The position numbers and the translations under genes were made by a program. This document shows positions 7,105-15,018 of a stretch of DNA of 64,000 nucleotides, in pieces. The notes beneath the pieces were generated by a model, which was not told the DNA's origin, did not search any database, and worked only from the letters and a program-made list of their open reading frames with translations. Origin of the DNA: an uncultured Pseudomonadota bacterium (GTDB taxonomy: Bacteria > Pseudomonadota > Gammaproteobacteria > Methylococcales > Methylomonadaceae); assembly GCA_903918375.1 (NCBI GenBank), contig CAIXED010000001.1, positions 62,001 through 126,000 of the forward strand, written 5' to 3'. The first letter of the stretch is position 1. Each line of letters begins with the position of its first letter.

Positions 7105-7995
7105 ATGTTACTGATACTTTCACTGTCTATCATCATCGGCCTATTGCTCGGTTTACTGGGCGGCGGCGGTTCGATTTTGACTGTGCCAATGTTGGTTTAC
7201 TTATTAAAAGTAGACCCCAAAACCGCAATTGCGACCGCTTTTGTTGTGATCGGCAGTTCCAGTCTGATAGCCTTAATCCCACACGCCAAACGCGCGGCGG
7301 TTTGCTGGAAAAGCGGCTTATCGTTTGGTTTAAGCGGCATGTTGGGCGCATTTTCTGGCGGACGACTAGCCACTCATTTTCCCAATGACTTATTGATGCT
7401 GTTTTTTGGTGTGATCTGTTTATTAACTGGCTTGCTGATGATGAGAGGCAATCAACACCAACCATCAACAAACCAAGCCGAGCCGATTAGCCTTTGCCCA
7501 CTAAAACTACCTTTATTAAAGCTATTGCTAAACGGCTTTTTGGTTGGCGGCTTAACCGGCATAGTCGGTATCGGTGGCGGCTTTATTATTGTTCCCGCTC
7601 TAACATTATTAGTGGGTTTGACCTTACAAGGCGCGATAGGTACTTCGCTACTCATCATCGCTATGAATTCTGCCGCTGGCTTAATCGGCTACAGCAGCCA
7701 AATCAGCTTAGATCTCGAATTAACTTTATTAATAACCGCTGGCACTGTGTTTGGCAGTTTAGTCGGTGGCTATTTATCGAACTACTTACCGGCTCAAACC
7801 TTAAAACGTAGCTTTGGCGTCTTAGTGATATTAGTTGCCCTCTATGTGCTCTATCAGACTATCAATTGGCAAAATTGGCTTAATCTCAACGGTTTGTTAA
7901 TCGTCGTTTTAAATTTATTAGTGTTGGGCGGATGGCTGTTTTATGCAAAGACTTTACAACAAATAGACCGCACTCTTTTTAGCGATGAAGATTAA
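7105..7995 (+). CDS. TSUP (TauE/SafE) family transporter
   Basis: 296-aa polytopic membrane protein with duplicated TSUP glycine motifs: LLGLLGGGGSILTVPMLVYLL near the N terminus and GGLTGIVGIGGGFIIVPALTLL near residue 150. Eight or nine helices are predicted. It lies 13 bases behind the persulfide dioxygenase, an arrangement commonly seen in sulfide-oxidising bacteria and consistent with removal of the sulfite formed. It belongs to a different subgroup from the divergent TSUP at 5386-6198, judging by the motif wording and length, so the two may handle different sulfur anions. Confidence 0.9.
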   Translation: MLLILSLSIIIGLLLGLLGGGGSILTVPMLVYLLKVDPKTAIATAFVVIGSSSLIALIPHAKRAAVCWKSGLSFGLSGMLGAFSGGRLATHFPNDLLMLFFGVICLLTGLLMMRGNQHQPSTNQAEPISLCPLKLPLLKLLLNGFLVGGLTGIVGIGGGFIIVPALTLLVGLTLQGAIGTSLLIIAMNSAAGLIGYSSQISLDLELTLLITAGTVFGSLVGGYLSNYLPAQTLKRSFGVLVILVALYVLYQTINWQNWLNLNGLLIVVLNLLVLGGWLFYAKTLQQIDRTLFSDED

Positions 7996-8010
7996 TCAGG
8001 AACACAGTCG

Positions 8011-8409
8011 ATGAAATCCTATTTACAGCTAAAAGATCAAGTCCATGAATTAGGCGGATTATTGTTTGAAGTTTTTCACTATCTCGCTTTGTTTGTCATC
8101 GGCGCCAGCATTGTTTGGTCGGCGGTAATTGCTTACGGCGTCATGATTAGCCAAGGCCACGCCACGATTAGCGATATTTTATTGCTGTTTATTTATTTGG
8201 AATTAGGGGCAATGGTGGGGATTTACTTCAAAACCAGCACCATGCCAGTGAAGTGTTTAATTTACATAGCTATTACCGCTTTATCCCGATTATTGATTGC
8301 CGACATTCAAGCGCATCATCAAGCTGATACCGGCATTTTATTAGTATCGACTGCGATTTTACTGCTGGCCATTTCGACCCGTGTGATTCGCAAACCCGCG
8401 TCCGATTGA
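8011..8409 (+). CDS. PsiE-like small integral membrane protein
   Basis: 132 aa with four predicted helices. It resembles the phosphate-starvation-inducible PsiE family in layout and in the conserved stretch LLFIYLELGAMVGIYF followed by PVKCLIYIAITALSR. Biochemical function is unknown for the family. It begins 15 bases after the TSUP stop and ends 19 bases before the multicopper oxidase, with good ribosome-binding sequences, so it is embedded in the sulfide array. The name PsiE comes from E. coli regulation and need not mean phosphate control here. Confidence 0.82.
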   Translation: MKSYLQLKDQVHELGGLLFEVFHYLALFVIGASIVWSAVIAYGVMISQGHATISDILLLFIYLELGAMVGIYFKTSTMPVKCLIYIAITALSRLLIADIQAHHQADTGILLVSTAILLLAISTRVIRKPASD

Positions 8410-8428
8410 TAAGGACTTAGGAGGTTTT

Positions 8429-10072
8429 ATGTCATCTTCATTCAATTCATCCCGCCGCCGCTTCATCGCTCAAACCGGCCTTGGCGCCCTTGCTTTAACC
8501 AGCGTGCCAAGTTGGCTACAAGCCATGGAAGGCATGAACAAATTGCCGCCTAATAAAGCCTCAGCCAACTTTCACCCAGACCTTGAAATTGATTTAACTT
8601 GCCAACCATCAACCGCAGCAATTTTGCCAGGCCAAGCAACCCGAGTTTTACGCTATACCGCCAAACTGGTTAAAGGCCCCGCCAACAGCATCAGCGAAAT
8701 TCCCGGCTCCTACCTTGGCCCGATTCTACGTTTTGAAACCGGCCAAAAAATTCGCATCAATTTGCTGAATTTATTAGACGAACCCAGCATTACTCACTGG
8801 CATGGCCTACATGTACCTGCCGAAATGGACGGCAGCCCGATGTATGCCATCGACAAAGGCCAGCGCTTTGTCTACGAGTTTGAAATGCGCAATCGCGCCA
8901 GCATGAACATTTACCACCCGCATCCTCACGGCATCACCGGACGTCAGGTTTACCAAGGTTTAGCCGGTGCGATTATTGTTAATGACGACGAAGAACGCCG
9001 CTTGCAACTACCCAGTGGCGACTATGAAATTCCTTTAGTGATCCAAGATCGCCAATTTGACGACCAAAACCAGTTGCAATATGCCGGTCACATGCACGAC
9101 CGTATGATGGGCTTTTACGGTGATCAAATTCTAGTCAACGGCAAACCCAACGCTACATTCAATCTAGCCAGCCGCGCTTATCGATTCCGCATTCTCAACG
9201 GCTCAACGGCACGCATTTACAAACTAGCATGGGACGATAATTCCCCGATTACTGTCATCGGCACCGATGGCGGTTTATTAGAAGCACCGATCAGCAAACC
9301 TTATGTGATTCTGGCTCCCGGTGAGCGAATTGACGTTTGGGCGGATTTTAGTAGCCGCAAAGTTGGCAGCCAGTTAGTGATGCGTAGCCTAGCGTTTTCC
9401 GGTGCCTTGCCGATGATGGCAATGATGGGCATGGGTGGCCGCCGTGGTGGTCACGGCATGGGAATGGGAATGCGCGGCGGAATGCACAATCGTGTGCAAC
9501 AAGACGACACCCAAATGGGTAGCGATTACCCGATTCTCACCATCAAGATTAATCGCCAAGTCAGCGACAGTCCTAGCCTGCCTAAACAGTTATCGACCAT
9601 CAAGCATTTCAGCTTGGCTGATGTCAGCAATCCTAATCAAGCCTTACCGATTGCGATTTCCGAAGCCCCGATGGCGATGTTGTTAAACGGCAGAGCTTAT
9701 GCCGAAAACGATTTGCAAGCCTTCGAGCGCGTGCCGTTTAACAGCATTCAGTTAATCGAGATTTTCCATAGCAACAGCGGTCATGGCATGGGTGGCATGG
9801 GCGGCGGCATGATGACCATGGCGCATCCGATTCATTTACACGGTCAATACTTCCAAATTTTCAGCCGCCAGCAAACCAAACCCAGCGACGCCTATAACAG
9901 CGTCAAAGACGGTTTTATCGAAGGCGGCTGGAAAGATACCGTGCTGGTAATGCCCGGTGAAGAAGTCAAAATCATCAAGCCATTTCAGGATTTCAAAGGC
10001 TTGTTTATGTATCACTGCCACAACTTGGAACATGAAGACATGGGCATGATGCGCGAATTTTCAGTCGAATAA
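8429..10072 (+). CDS. Tat-exported multicopper oxidase (CueO/laccase-like) with Met-rich insert
   Basis: 547-aa three-domain multicopper oxidase. The N terminus has a twin-arginine signal (SRRRFIAQTGLGALALTSVP). Copper ligands are visible in all four motifs: HWHG (123-126), HPHPHG (163-168), HPIHLHG (about 465), and HCHNLEHEDMGM (529-540) with type-1 ligands C530, H535 and M540. A glycine/methionine/histidine-rich segment at about residues 327-353, and another near 445, resemble the Cu(I)-binding Met-rich segment of CueO. The enzyme acts in the periplasm, probably oxidising Cu(I) or an organic or sulfur reductant. Its place inside a sulfide/bd-oxidase operon is unusual. AGGAGG precedes the ATG. 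Confidence 0.93.
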   Translation: MSSSFNSSRRRFIAQTGLGALALTSVPSWLQAMEGMNKLPPNKASANFHPDLEIDLTCQPSTAAILPGQATRVLRYTAKLVKGPANSISEIPGSYLGPILRFETGQKIRINLLNLLDEPSITHWHGLHVPAEMDGSPMYAIDKGQRFVYEFEMRNRASMNIYHPHPHGITGRQVYQGLAGAIIVNDDEERRLQLPSGDYEIPLVIQDRQFDDQNQLQYAGHMHDRMMGFYGDQILVNGKPNATFNLASRAYRFRILNGSTARIYKLAWDDNSPITVIGTDGGLLEAPISKPYVILAPGERIDVWADFSSRKVGSQLVMRSLAFSGALPMMAMMGMGGRRGGHGMGMGMRGGMHNRVQQDDTQMGSDYPILTIKINRQVSDSPSLPKQLSTIKHFSLADVSNPNQALPIAISEAPMAMLLNGRAYAENDLQAFERVPFNSIQLIEIFHSNSGHGMGGMGGGMMTMAHPIHLHGQYFQIFSRQQTKPSDAYNSVKDGFIEGGWKDTVLVMPGEEVKIIKPFQDFKGLFMYHCHNLEHEDMGMMREFSVE

Positions 10073-10081
10073 GGTATTGCC

Positions 10082-10270
10082 ATGGCTACAAGATTGCGCT
10101 GGGAAATATCCGCCGCTTTGCTACTCAAAATTGTGTTGCTGGTCGGCTTGTGGTTTTTGATTTTTCGCTGGTCAGATCGACCAACGACTAAACCCGATGT
10201 CGCCCAGCATTTATTAAGTAACGATCCAATTTCAATTCAACCCACTCAGGAGTCTACTCATGTTCGGTGA
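10082..10270 (+). CDS. cydP: Cytochrome bd oxidase putative small subunit CydP
   Basis: 62-aa protein with one N-terminal membrane helix. It matches the short CydP-type proteins encoded just upstream of cydA in many Proteobacteria: a charged LRWEIS start, a leucine-rich helix with an internal lysine (LLLKIVLLVGLWFLIF), then RWSDRP. It overlaps cydA by 11 bases, which indicates translational coupling. Its biochemical role is not established; an assembly or stability role for the bd complex is the usual proposal. Confidence 0.78.
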   Translation: MATRLRWEISAALLLKIVLLVGLWFLIFRWSDRPTTKPDVAQHLLSNDPISIQPTQESTHVR

Positions 10271-11816
10271 CGATATTGTCATGCTGTCACGGATGCAGTT
10301 TGGTCTGACAGCGCTTTACCATTTCTTATTTGTACCGCTAACTTTGGGTATGACTTTTATTTTGGGGATTATGGAATCGGTCTATGTAATGACTGGCCGA
10401 GAAGTCTACAAAGATATGACCAAATTCTGGGGCAAATTATTCGGGATTAACTTTGCCATGGGCGTGACCACTGGCATTACCTTGGAATTCCAATTTGGTA
10501 CCAATTGGGCTTATTACTCGCATTATGTCGGCGATATTTTCGGCCCATTGTTAGCCAGCGAAGGCTGGATGGCGTTTTTCCTGGAATCAACCTTTGTCGG
10601 CCTGTTCTTCTTTGGCTGGGACAAATTAAGCAAAGTCCAACATTTAACCGTGACTTGGTTATTAGCCGTCGGCACCAGCTTATCGGCTTTATGGATTTTG
10701 ATCGCCAATGGCTGGATGCAACATCCGGTGGGTTCAGAATTTAATTACGAAACCTTACGGATGGAAATGACCAGCTTTGCGGATGTGTTTTTCAATCCAG
10801 TCGCGCAAGTGAAATTCGTCCACACCGTCGCGGCGGGTTATGTCACGGGCTCGATGTTTGTTTTGGGCATCAGCTCTTGGTACTTATTAAATAATCGTGA
10901 CATTGGCTTTGCTCGTCGTTCATTTTCGATTGCCTCTGCATTTGGTTTAGCCTCGATTTTGTCAGTGATTGTCTTAGGTGACGAAAGCGGCTACACCTCT
11001 GGCGAAACCCAAAAAATCAAACTGGCGGCTATCGAAGCCGAATGGGATACCCACCCCGCCCCAGCCAGTTTCACTTTGTTCGGTTTTCCCAACCAAGAAA
11101 CCCAAACTACCGAATACGCGATCAAAATTCCTTATGCACTAGGCTTAGTCGCCACCCGCTCACTGGATGAGCCAGTGATGGGCTTGAAAGACTTACATGC
11201 TGGCAGTGTTGAACGGATCAAAGGCGGGATGTTGGCTTATGCAGAATTACAAAAACTGCGTGGCGGCGACCGCAGCGAAGCCACTAAACAAGCCTTTGCC
11301 AGCCATAAAGACGATTTAGGCTATGGCTTGTTGTTGAAAAAATATACGCCAAACGTCGTCGATGCTGATGCGGCGATGATCGAAAAAGCCGCCAACGATA
11401 CCATTCCTAGAGTTGCACCCTTATTTTGGACTTTCCGCGTCATGGTTGCCTCAGGCTTTACCATGCTATTTATTTTCGCCATGGCGTTTTACTACTGCGC
11501 AACTCGGGTAGCCGACCAAAAACGCTGGTTAATGCGAATGGCGGTTTGGGGGATTCCTTTACCGTGGATTGCTGCCGAAACCGGCTGGTTTGTCGCCGAA
11601 GTCGGTCGCCAACCTTGGACTATCTCAGGGATTTTGCCCACCCACCTCAGCGTTTCCAGCGTCAGCAGCGAACAACTGTGGATTAGCATCGGCGGCTTTG
11701 CGCTGTTCTACACCGTGTTGTTAATCATCGAAATGTACCTGATGTTGAAATACGTGCGCCTCGGCCCTAGCAGCTTGCATACCGGTCGTTATTGCTTAGA
11801 ACAATCTGCTCATTAA
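10260..11816 (+). CDS. cydA: Cytochrome bd quinol oxidase subunit I
   Basis: 518-aa catalytic subunit of cytochrome bd. Predicted haem ligands are H21 (LTALYHFLF, haem b595), H188 (VKFVHTV, b558) and a methionine in FRVMVASG. The conserved glutamates of the proton path appear in EGWMAFFLES. The quinol-binding Q-loop starts at GDESGY (240-245) and is of the long type, closely following the E. coli CydA wording (KLAAIEAEW, YGLLLKKYTPNV). It oxidises quinol and reduces oxygen without proton pumping. The bd oxidases are less sensitive to sulfide than haem-copper oxidases, which fits the neighbouring SQR and dioxygenase. Confidence 0.98.
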   Translation: MFGDDIVMLSRMQFGLTALYHFLFVPLTLGMTFILGIMESVYVMTGREVYKDMTKFWGKLFGINFAMGVTTGITLEFQFGTNWAYYSHYVGDIFGPLLASEGWMAFFLESTFVGLFFFGWDKLSKVQHLTVTWLLAVGTSLSALWILIANGWMQHPVGSEFNYETLRMEMTSFADVFFNPVAQVKFVHTVAAGYVTGSMFVLGISSWYLLNNRDIGFARRSFSIASAFGLASILSVIVLGDESGYTSGETQKIKLAAIEAEWDTHPAPASFTLFGFPNQETQTTEYAIKIPYALGLVATRSLDEPVMGLKDLHAGSVERIKGGMLAYAELQKLRGGDRSEATKQAFASHKDDLGYGLLLKKYTPNVVDADAAMIEKAANDTIPRVAPLFWTFRVMVASGFTMLFIFAMAFYYCATRVADQKRWLMRMAVWGIPLPWIAAETGWFVAEVGRQPWTISGILPTHLSVSSVSSEQLWISIGGFALFYTVLLIIEMYLMLKYVRLGPSSLHTGRYCLEQSAH

Positions 11817-11826
11817 GGGGATAACC

Positions 11827-12966
11827 ATGTTTGATTATGAATCGATGCGTTTAATCTGGTGGCTGTTAATCGGTGTAGTCGCCATTGCTTTTGCCTTAAC
11901 CGAAGGTTTTGATTTTGGAGTTAGCACCTTACTACCGTTTGTCGGCAGAACCGATGTTGAACGCCGCGTGATCATCAATACCGTTGGCGCTACTTGGGAA
12001 GGTAATCAAGTTTGGCTAGTGTTATTAGGCGGGGCGATTTTTGCAATTTGGCCTAGCGTTTATGCCACCTTATTTTCCGGTTTATATCTGGCGATGATGC
12101 TGGTGTTATTTGCCTTGTTTTTTAGACCGGCAGGCTTTGATTACCGCAGCAAAGTCAACGATCCCAGATGGCGTAATGCTTGGGATTGGGGATTGTTTAT
12201 TGGCGGCACCCTACCACCGATTTTGCTAGGCGTGTTGGCGGGTAACTTAGTTTTGGGTTTACCGTTTCATTTCGACCAAGATTTAAGATCGTTTTATGAC
12301 GGTTCATTTTGGGCGCTGTTAAGTCCGTTTGCTTTACTGTGTGGCGTGGTGACTTTGCTGGGCACCAGCTTTCACGGTGCCTTGTTTTTAAAATGGCGTA
12401 CCGATGGTGCTGTTCATCAACGTGCCAGTGCTGCGATTGCGGTGTTAGGCCCAATGCTGTTACTTGGCTTAATCGCTGTGACTGCTTGGGTGGTTTTAGG
12501 GATTGATCGCCCTGAAATCAGCCAAATGCTCGGCCACGATGCACCGTCTAATCCACTCAATAAAACTGTCACCGCTGTCGGTGCTGGCTGGTTAGCGCAC
12601 TTTTTATCTCATCCCTTGATGCTGATTGCGCCAGCGCTTGGCTTTGTCGGCTTGAGTTTGGCTTGGTTGCTAGGTAAAGGCCGCGCAATGGCGGCGGCAT
12701 TTATATTTAGCTGTTTAGGGATTGCCGGCATGTTGTTCACACTGGGCTTTGGCTTATTCCCGTTCTTATTAATTTCATCCACTTCACCCAACTCCAGCTT
12801 AACTTTGTGGGACGCAACGTCTAGTCACTCTACTTTGTTACTGGCGTTCTGGATTACGGTGATTTTCTTACCGATTGTGCTGCTCTACACCCGCTGGGTT
12901 TACAAAATTTTGTGGGGCACTATTAGCGAAAAATCGATTATTAAAGACACTCACAGCCTGTATTAA
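11827..12966 (+). CDS. cydB: Cytochrome bd quinol oxidase subunit II
   Basis: 379-aa subunit II. It begins with the family hallmark WLLIGVVAIAFALTEGFDFG and continues with NTVGATWEGNQVWLVLLGGAIFAIWP, both strongly conserved in CydB. About nine helices are predicted, and the length equals the E. coli protein. It follows cydA by ten bases and is followed by cydX, giving the classical cydABX order. Confidence 0.98.
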   Translation: MFDYESMRLIWWLLIGVVAIAFALTEGFDFGVSTLLPFVGRTDVERRVIINTVGATWEGNQVWLVLLGGAIFAIWPSVYATLFSGLYLAMMLVLFALFFRPAGFDYRSKVNDPRWRNAWDWGLFIGGTLPPILLGVLAGNLVLGLPFHFDQDLRSFYDGSFWALLSPFALLCGVVTLLGTSFHGALFLKWRTDGAVHQRASAAIAVLGPMLLLGLIAVTAWVVLGIDRPEISQMLGHDAPSNPLNKTVTAVGAGWLAHFLSHPLMLIAPALGFVGLSLAWLLGKGRAMAAAFIFSCLGIAGMLFTLGFGLFPFLLISSTSPNSSLTLWDATSSHSTLLLAFWITVIFLPIVLLYTRWVYKILWGTISEKSIIKDTHSLY

Positions 12967-12982
12967 TTTTAGGAGAACAACA

Positions 12983-13138
12983 ATGTGGTACTTCACTTGG
13001 ATGCTGGGCGTTGGCTTTGCTTCGGCGTTGGCGATTATTAATGCGATGTGGCTGGAATCGGTGTGTGACATCGACAACCACGGTATCGATCAATCTTGTG
13101 ACAGCTTGTCGCAACGAAATAAGGAGCGTATGCAATGA
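12983..13138 (+). CDS. cydX: Cytochrome bd subunit CydX
   Basis: 51-aa single-helix protein beginning MWYFTWMLGVGFASALAIINAMW, the diagnostic CydX pattern, with the conserved acidic residue just after (WLE). The tracked ORF starts over 100 bases upstream inside cydB; the true start is ATG 12983, preceded by TAGGAGAAC. CydX stabilises haem d/b595 in subunit I. The C-terminal tail is slightly longer than in E. coli (37 aa) and contains two cysteines (C28, C39). Confidence 0.93.
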   Translation: MWYFTWMLGVGFASALAIINAMWLESVCDIDNHGIDQSCDSLSQRNKERMQ

Positions 13139-13338
13139 CCAGAGAGCGTATCGTCAGAATTGTCGCAGGCAGCTTTATTTTGTTGTCATTGAGTTTAGGC
13201 TTAGAAGCCAGCCCGATTTTTCAATCCCCTAACTGGCTTTGGTTTACCGCGTTTGTCGGTGCCAATTTATTTCAGAGCGGTTTTACCCAATTCTGCCCGC
13301 TGGAAATTTTTCTCAAAAAATTGGGCATAAAACAATAA
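13135..13338 (+). CDS. DUF2892 (YgaP transmembrane domain-like) protein
   Basis: 67 aa, starting within the cydX stop (ATGA). It has two short helices (IVRIVAGSFILLSLSLGL and WLWFTAFVGANLFQSGFT), then CPLEIFLKKLGI; the GFTQFCPLE wording is characteristic of DUF2892, the membrane part of the rhodanese YgaP. Proteins of this family often sit beside rhodaneses, SQR or persulfide dioxygenases. The cysteine in FCPLE could take part in sulfane-sulfur handling at the membrane, but that is inference. Confidence 0.85.
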   Translation: MTRERIVRIVAGSFILLSLSLGLEASPIFQSPNWLWFTAFVGANLFQSGFTQFCPLEIFLKKLGIKQ

Positions 13339-13384
13339 GCCACCCCACACTGGCAAACCTATCTATCTAACTAGGAGAATTTAA

Positions 13385-14656
13385 ATGGCAAAAATCGTAA
13401 TCATAGGCGCAGGTATTGGCGGCGTGCCAATGGCGTTGGAAATGCGAGAAAACGCGCGTAAAGAAGATGAAGTAATTGTTATTGCAGACACCCCAACCTT
13501 TCACTTTGTACCGTCTAACCCTTGGGTAGCGGTGAACTGGCGTAAACCAAGCGACATCAAAGTTGAACTGGCGCCGATGTACAAAAAAAAGAAAATTGGT
13601 TTTATTCAGCAAACAGTCACCCGTGTTCATCCAGAACACAATCAAGTCGAATTAGCTGACGGCTCATCGGTTGATTACGATTATTTGATTATTGCTACCG
13701 GCCCTAAATTAGCCTTTGAAGAAATCCCAGGCTTAGGCCCAGACGGTCACACCCAATCGGTTTGCCATGTTGACCATGCCGGTGAATCAGGCGAATTCTG
13801 GGACAACTTTGTTGAAGAGCCAGGCCCTATCATTATTGGCGCAGTACAAGGCGCTTCCTGCTTTGGCCCTGCTTATGAATACATGTTTATCGCTGAAACC
13901 GATTTGCGTAACCGCAAAATCCGCGACAAAGTCAAAATGACTTACGTTACCTCAGAGCCTTACATCGGCCATTTAGGTTTAGGTGGGGTTGGTGATACTC
14001 GCGGCATGTTGGAAAGCGAATTGCGTAACAAACACATCAACTGGATTTGCAACGCTAAAGTCGACAAAATCGAAGCCGGCATGATGTTCGTCACCGAAAT
14101 GGACGAAAACGGTCAAGAGAAAAAGAAACACGAATTGCCGTTCAAACACAGCATGATGTTGCCTGCTTTTAAAGGAGTTGATGCCGTGTTTGGGATTGAT
14201 AAATTGGTTAATCCACGCGGTTTCGTGCTAGTCGATGACAACCAACGCAACCCAACTTATAAAAACATTTATTCAGTCGGTGTTTGTATTGCGATTCCAC
14301 CTTTGGAACAAACCCCAGTTCCAACCGGTACCCCAAAAACCGGTTATATGATTGAATCAATGGTGACCGCCACCGCTCACAATATCCGTGAAGAATTGGA
14401 TGGTAAAGAGCCAAGCCATAAAGGTACATGGAACGCATTATGCCTAGCCGACTTTGGTGACAGCGGTGTAGCATTCTTGGCGATGCCACAAATTCCACCA
14501 CGTAACGTGCAATGGGCATCACAAGGTAAATGGGTGCATTTAGCGAAAATCGCTTATGAAAAATACTTTATGCGTAAAGTCCGTAAAGGCATTAGCGAAC
14601 CGTTTTATGAGCGTTTACCGTTGAAAATGTTTGGCATTAAGCGTTTGAAAGACTAA
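13385..14656 (+). CDS. sqr: Sulfide:quinone oxidoreductase
   Basis: 423-aa FAD-dependent membrane-associated enzyme that oxidises sulfide and reduces quinone. The N terminus has the dinucleotide-binding motif GAGIGGVP (8-15). Three cysteines, C127 (SVCHVDHA), C159 (GASCFGP) and C353 (NALCLAD), occupy the places of the three redox-active cysteines of the Acidithiobacillus ferrooxidans enzyme. The C-terminal part (TGTPKTGYMIESMV, KWVHLAKIAYEKYF) also matches that SQR type and carries the amphipathic helices for membrane attachment. It is the last gene of the sulfide array, 46 bases after DUF2892, preceded by CTAGGAG. Confidence 0.94.
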   Translation: MAKIVIIGAGIGGVPMALEMRENARKEDEVIVIADTPTFHFVPSNPWVAVNWRKPSDIKVELAPMYKKKKIGFIQQTVTRVHPEHNQVELADGSSVDYDYLIIATGPKLAFEEIPGLGPDGHTQSVCHVDHAGESGEFWDNFVEEPGPIIIGAVQGASCFGPAYEYMFIAETDLRNRKIRDKVKMTYVTSEPYIGHLGLGGVGDTRGMLESELRNKHINWICNAKVDKIEAGMMFVTEMDENGQEKKKHELPFKHSMMLPAFKGVDAVFGIDKLVNPRGFVLVDDNQRNPTYKNIYSVGVCIAIPPLEQTPVPTGTPKTGYMIESMVTATAHNIREELDGKEPSHKGTWNALCLADFGDSGVAFLAMPQIPPRNVQWASQGKWVHLAKIAYEKYFMRKVRKGISEPFYERLPLKMFGIKRLKD

Positions 14657-14676
14657 GCGTTTGTTTAAACCGTGGC

Positions 14677-14756
14677 TGTAGGGTGGTTCCGCGATAGCGA
14701 ACCACCATGACTTTGAAGTATCGAATGGTGCATTGCTATCGCGAATGCACCCTACA
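14677..14756. repeat. Nested palindromic repeat element (GTAGGGTG...CACCCTAC)
   Basis: The outer arms TGTAGGGTG (14677-14685) and CACCCTACA (14748-14756) bracket inner inverted repeats: GGTGGTTC-CGCGATAGC-GAACCACC and GGTGCATTGCTATCGCGAATGCACC. This is the form of dispersed REP/MITE-like units in intergenic regions. It lies just downstream of sqr. Confidence 0.6.
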
Positions 14757-14827
14757 ATCTACGGCAGCTTGGTTGGGTTAGAGTTAAACCCAACAATTTG
14801 GCTATTTGCTAGCCAGTTAAGGCTTTT

Positions 14828-14910
14828 CCGTTCGTCCTGAGCTTGTCGAAGGATGAAGGGAAAAGCCGAGGCCATAGCCATTCATGCTTCGACAAGCTCA
14901 GCACGAACGG
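14828..14910. repeat. Long inverted repeat (24-bp arms, one mismatch)
   Basis: Left arm CCGTTCGTCCTGAGCTTGTC... (14828-14851) and right arm ...GACAAGCTCAGCACGAACGG (14887-14910) pair over 24 bases with one mismatch, around a 35-base spacer. A smaller repeat, GGCTTTTCC/GGAAAAGCC, is nested. The remainder of 14657-15018 holds no gene; a short palindrome, TAGGATGATGATCCTA, lies at 14933-14948. Confidence 0.65.
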
Positions 14911-15018
14911 CTCAGGTGGTAAGAACAACCCGTAGGATGATGATCCTATGGCGGCGTGATAAATAAAAACATGACCCACTTACTTTTTTGTTTGATTACT
15001 TAATTACCAAGCCATTCA

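Noticed and set aside
9435-9686. 83-aa plus-strand ORF inside the multicopper oxidase gene
   Set aside because: A shadow frame of the Met/Gly-rich region; no start context.
14828-14910. Inverted repeat considered as ends of an insertion sequence
   Set aside because: Only 35 bases lie between the arms, with no transposase ORF and no visible target duplication.
14933-14948. TAGGATGATGATCCTA palindrome as a terminator
   Set aside because: The stem is short and no T-run follows.
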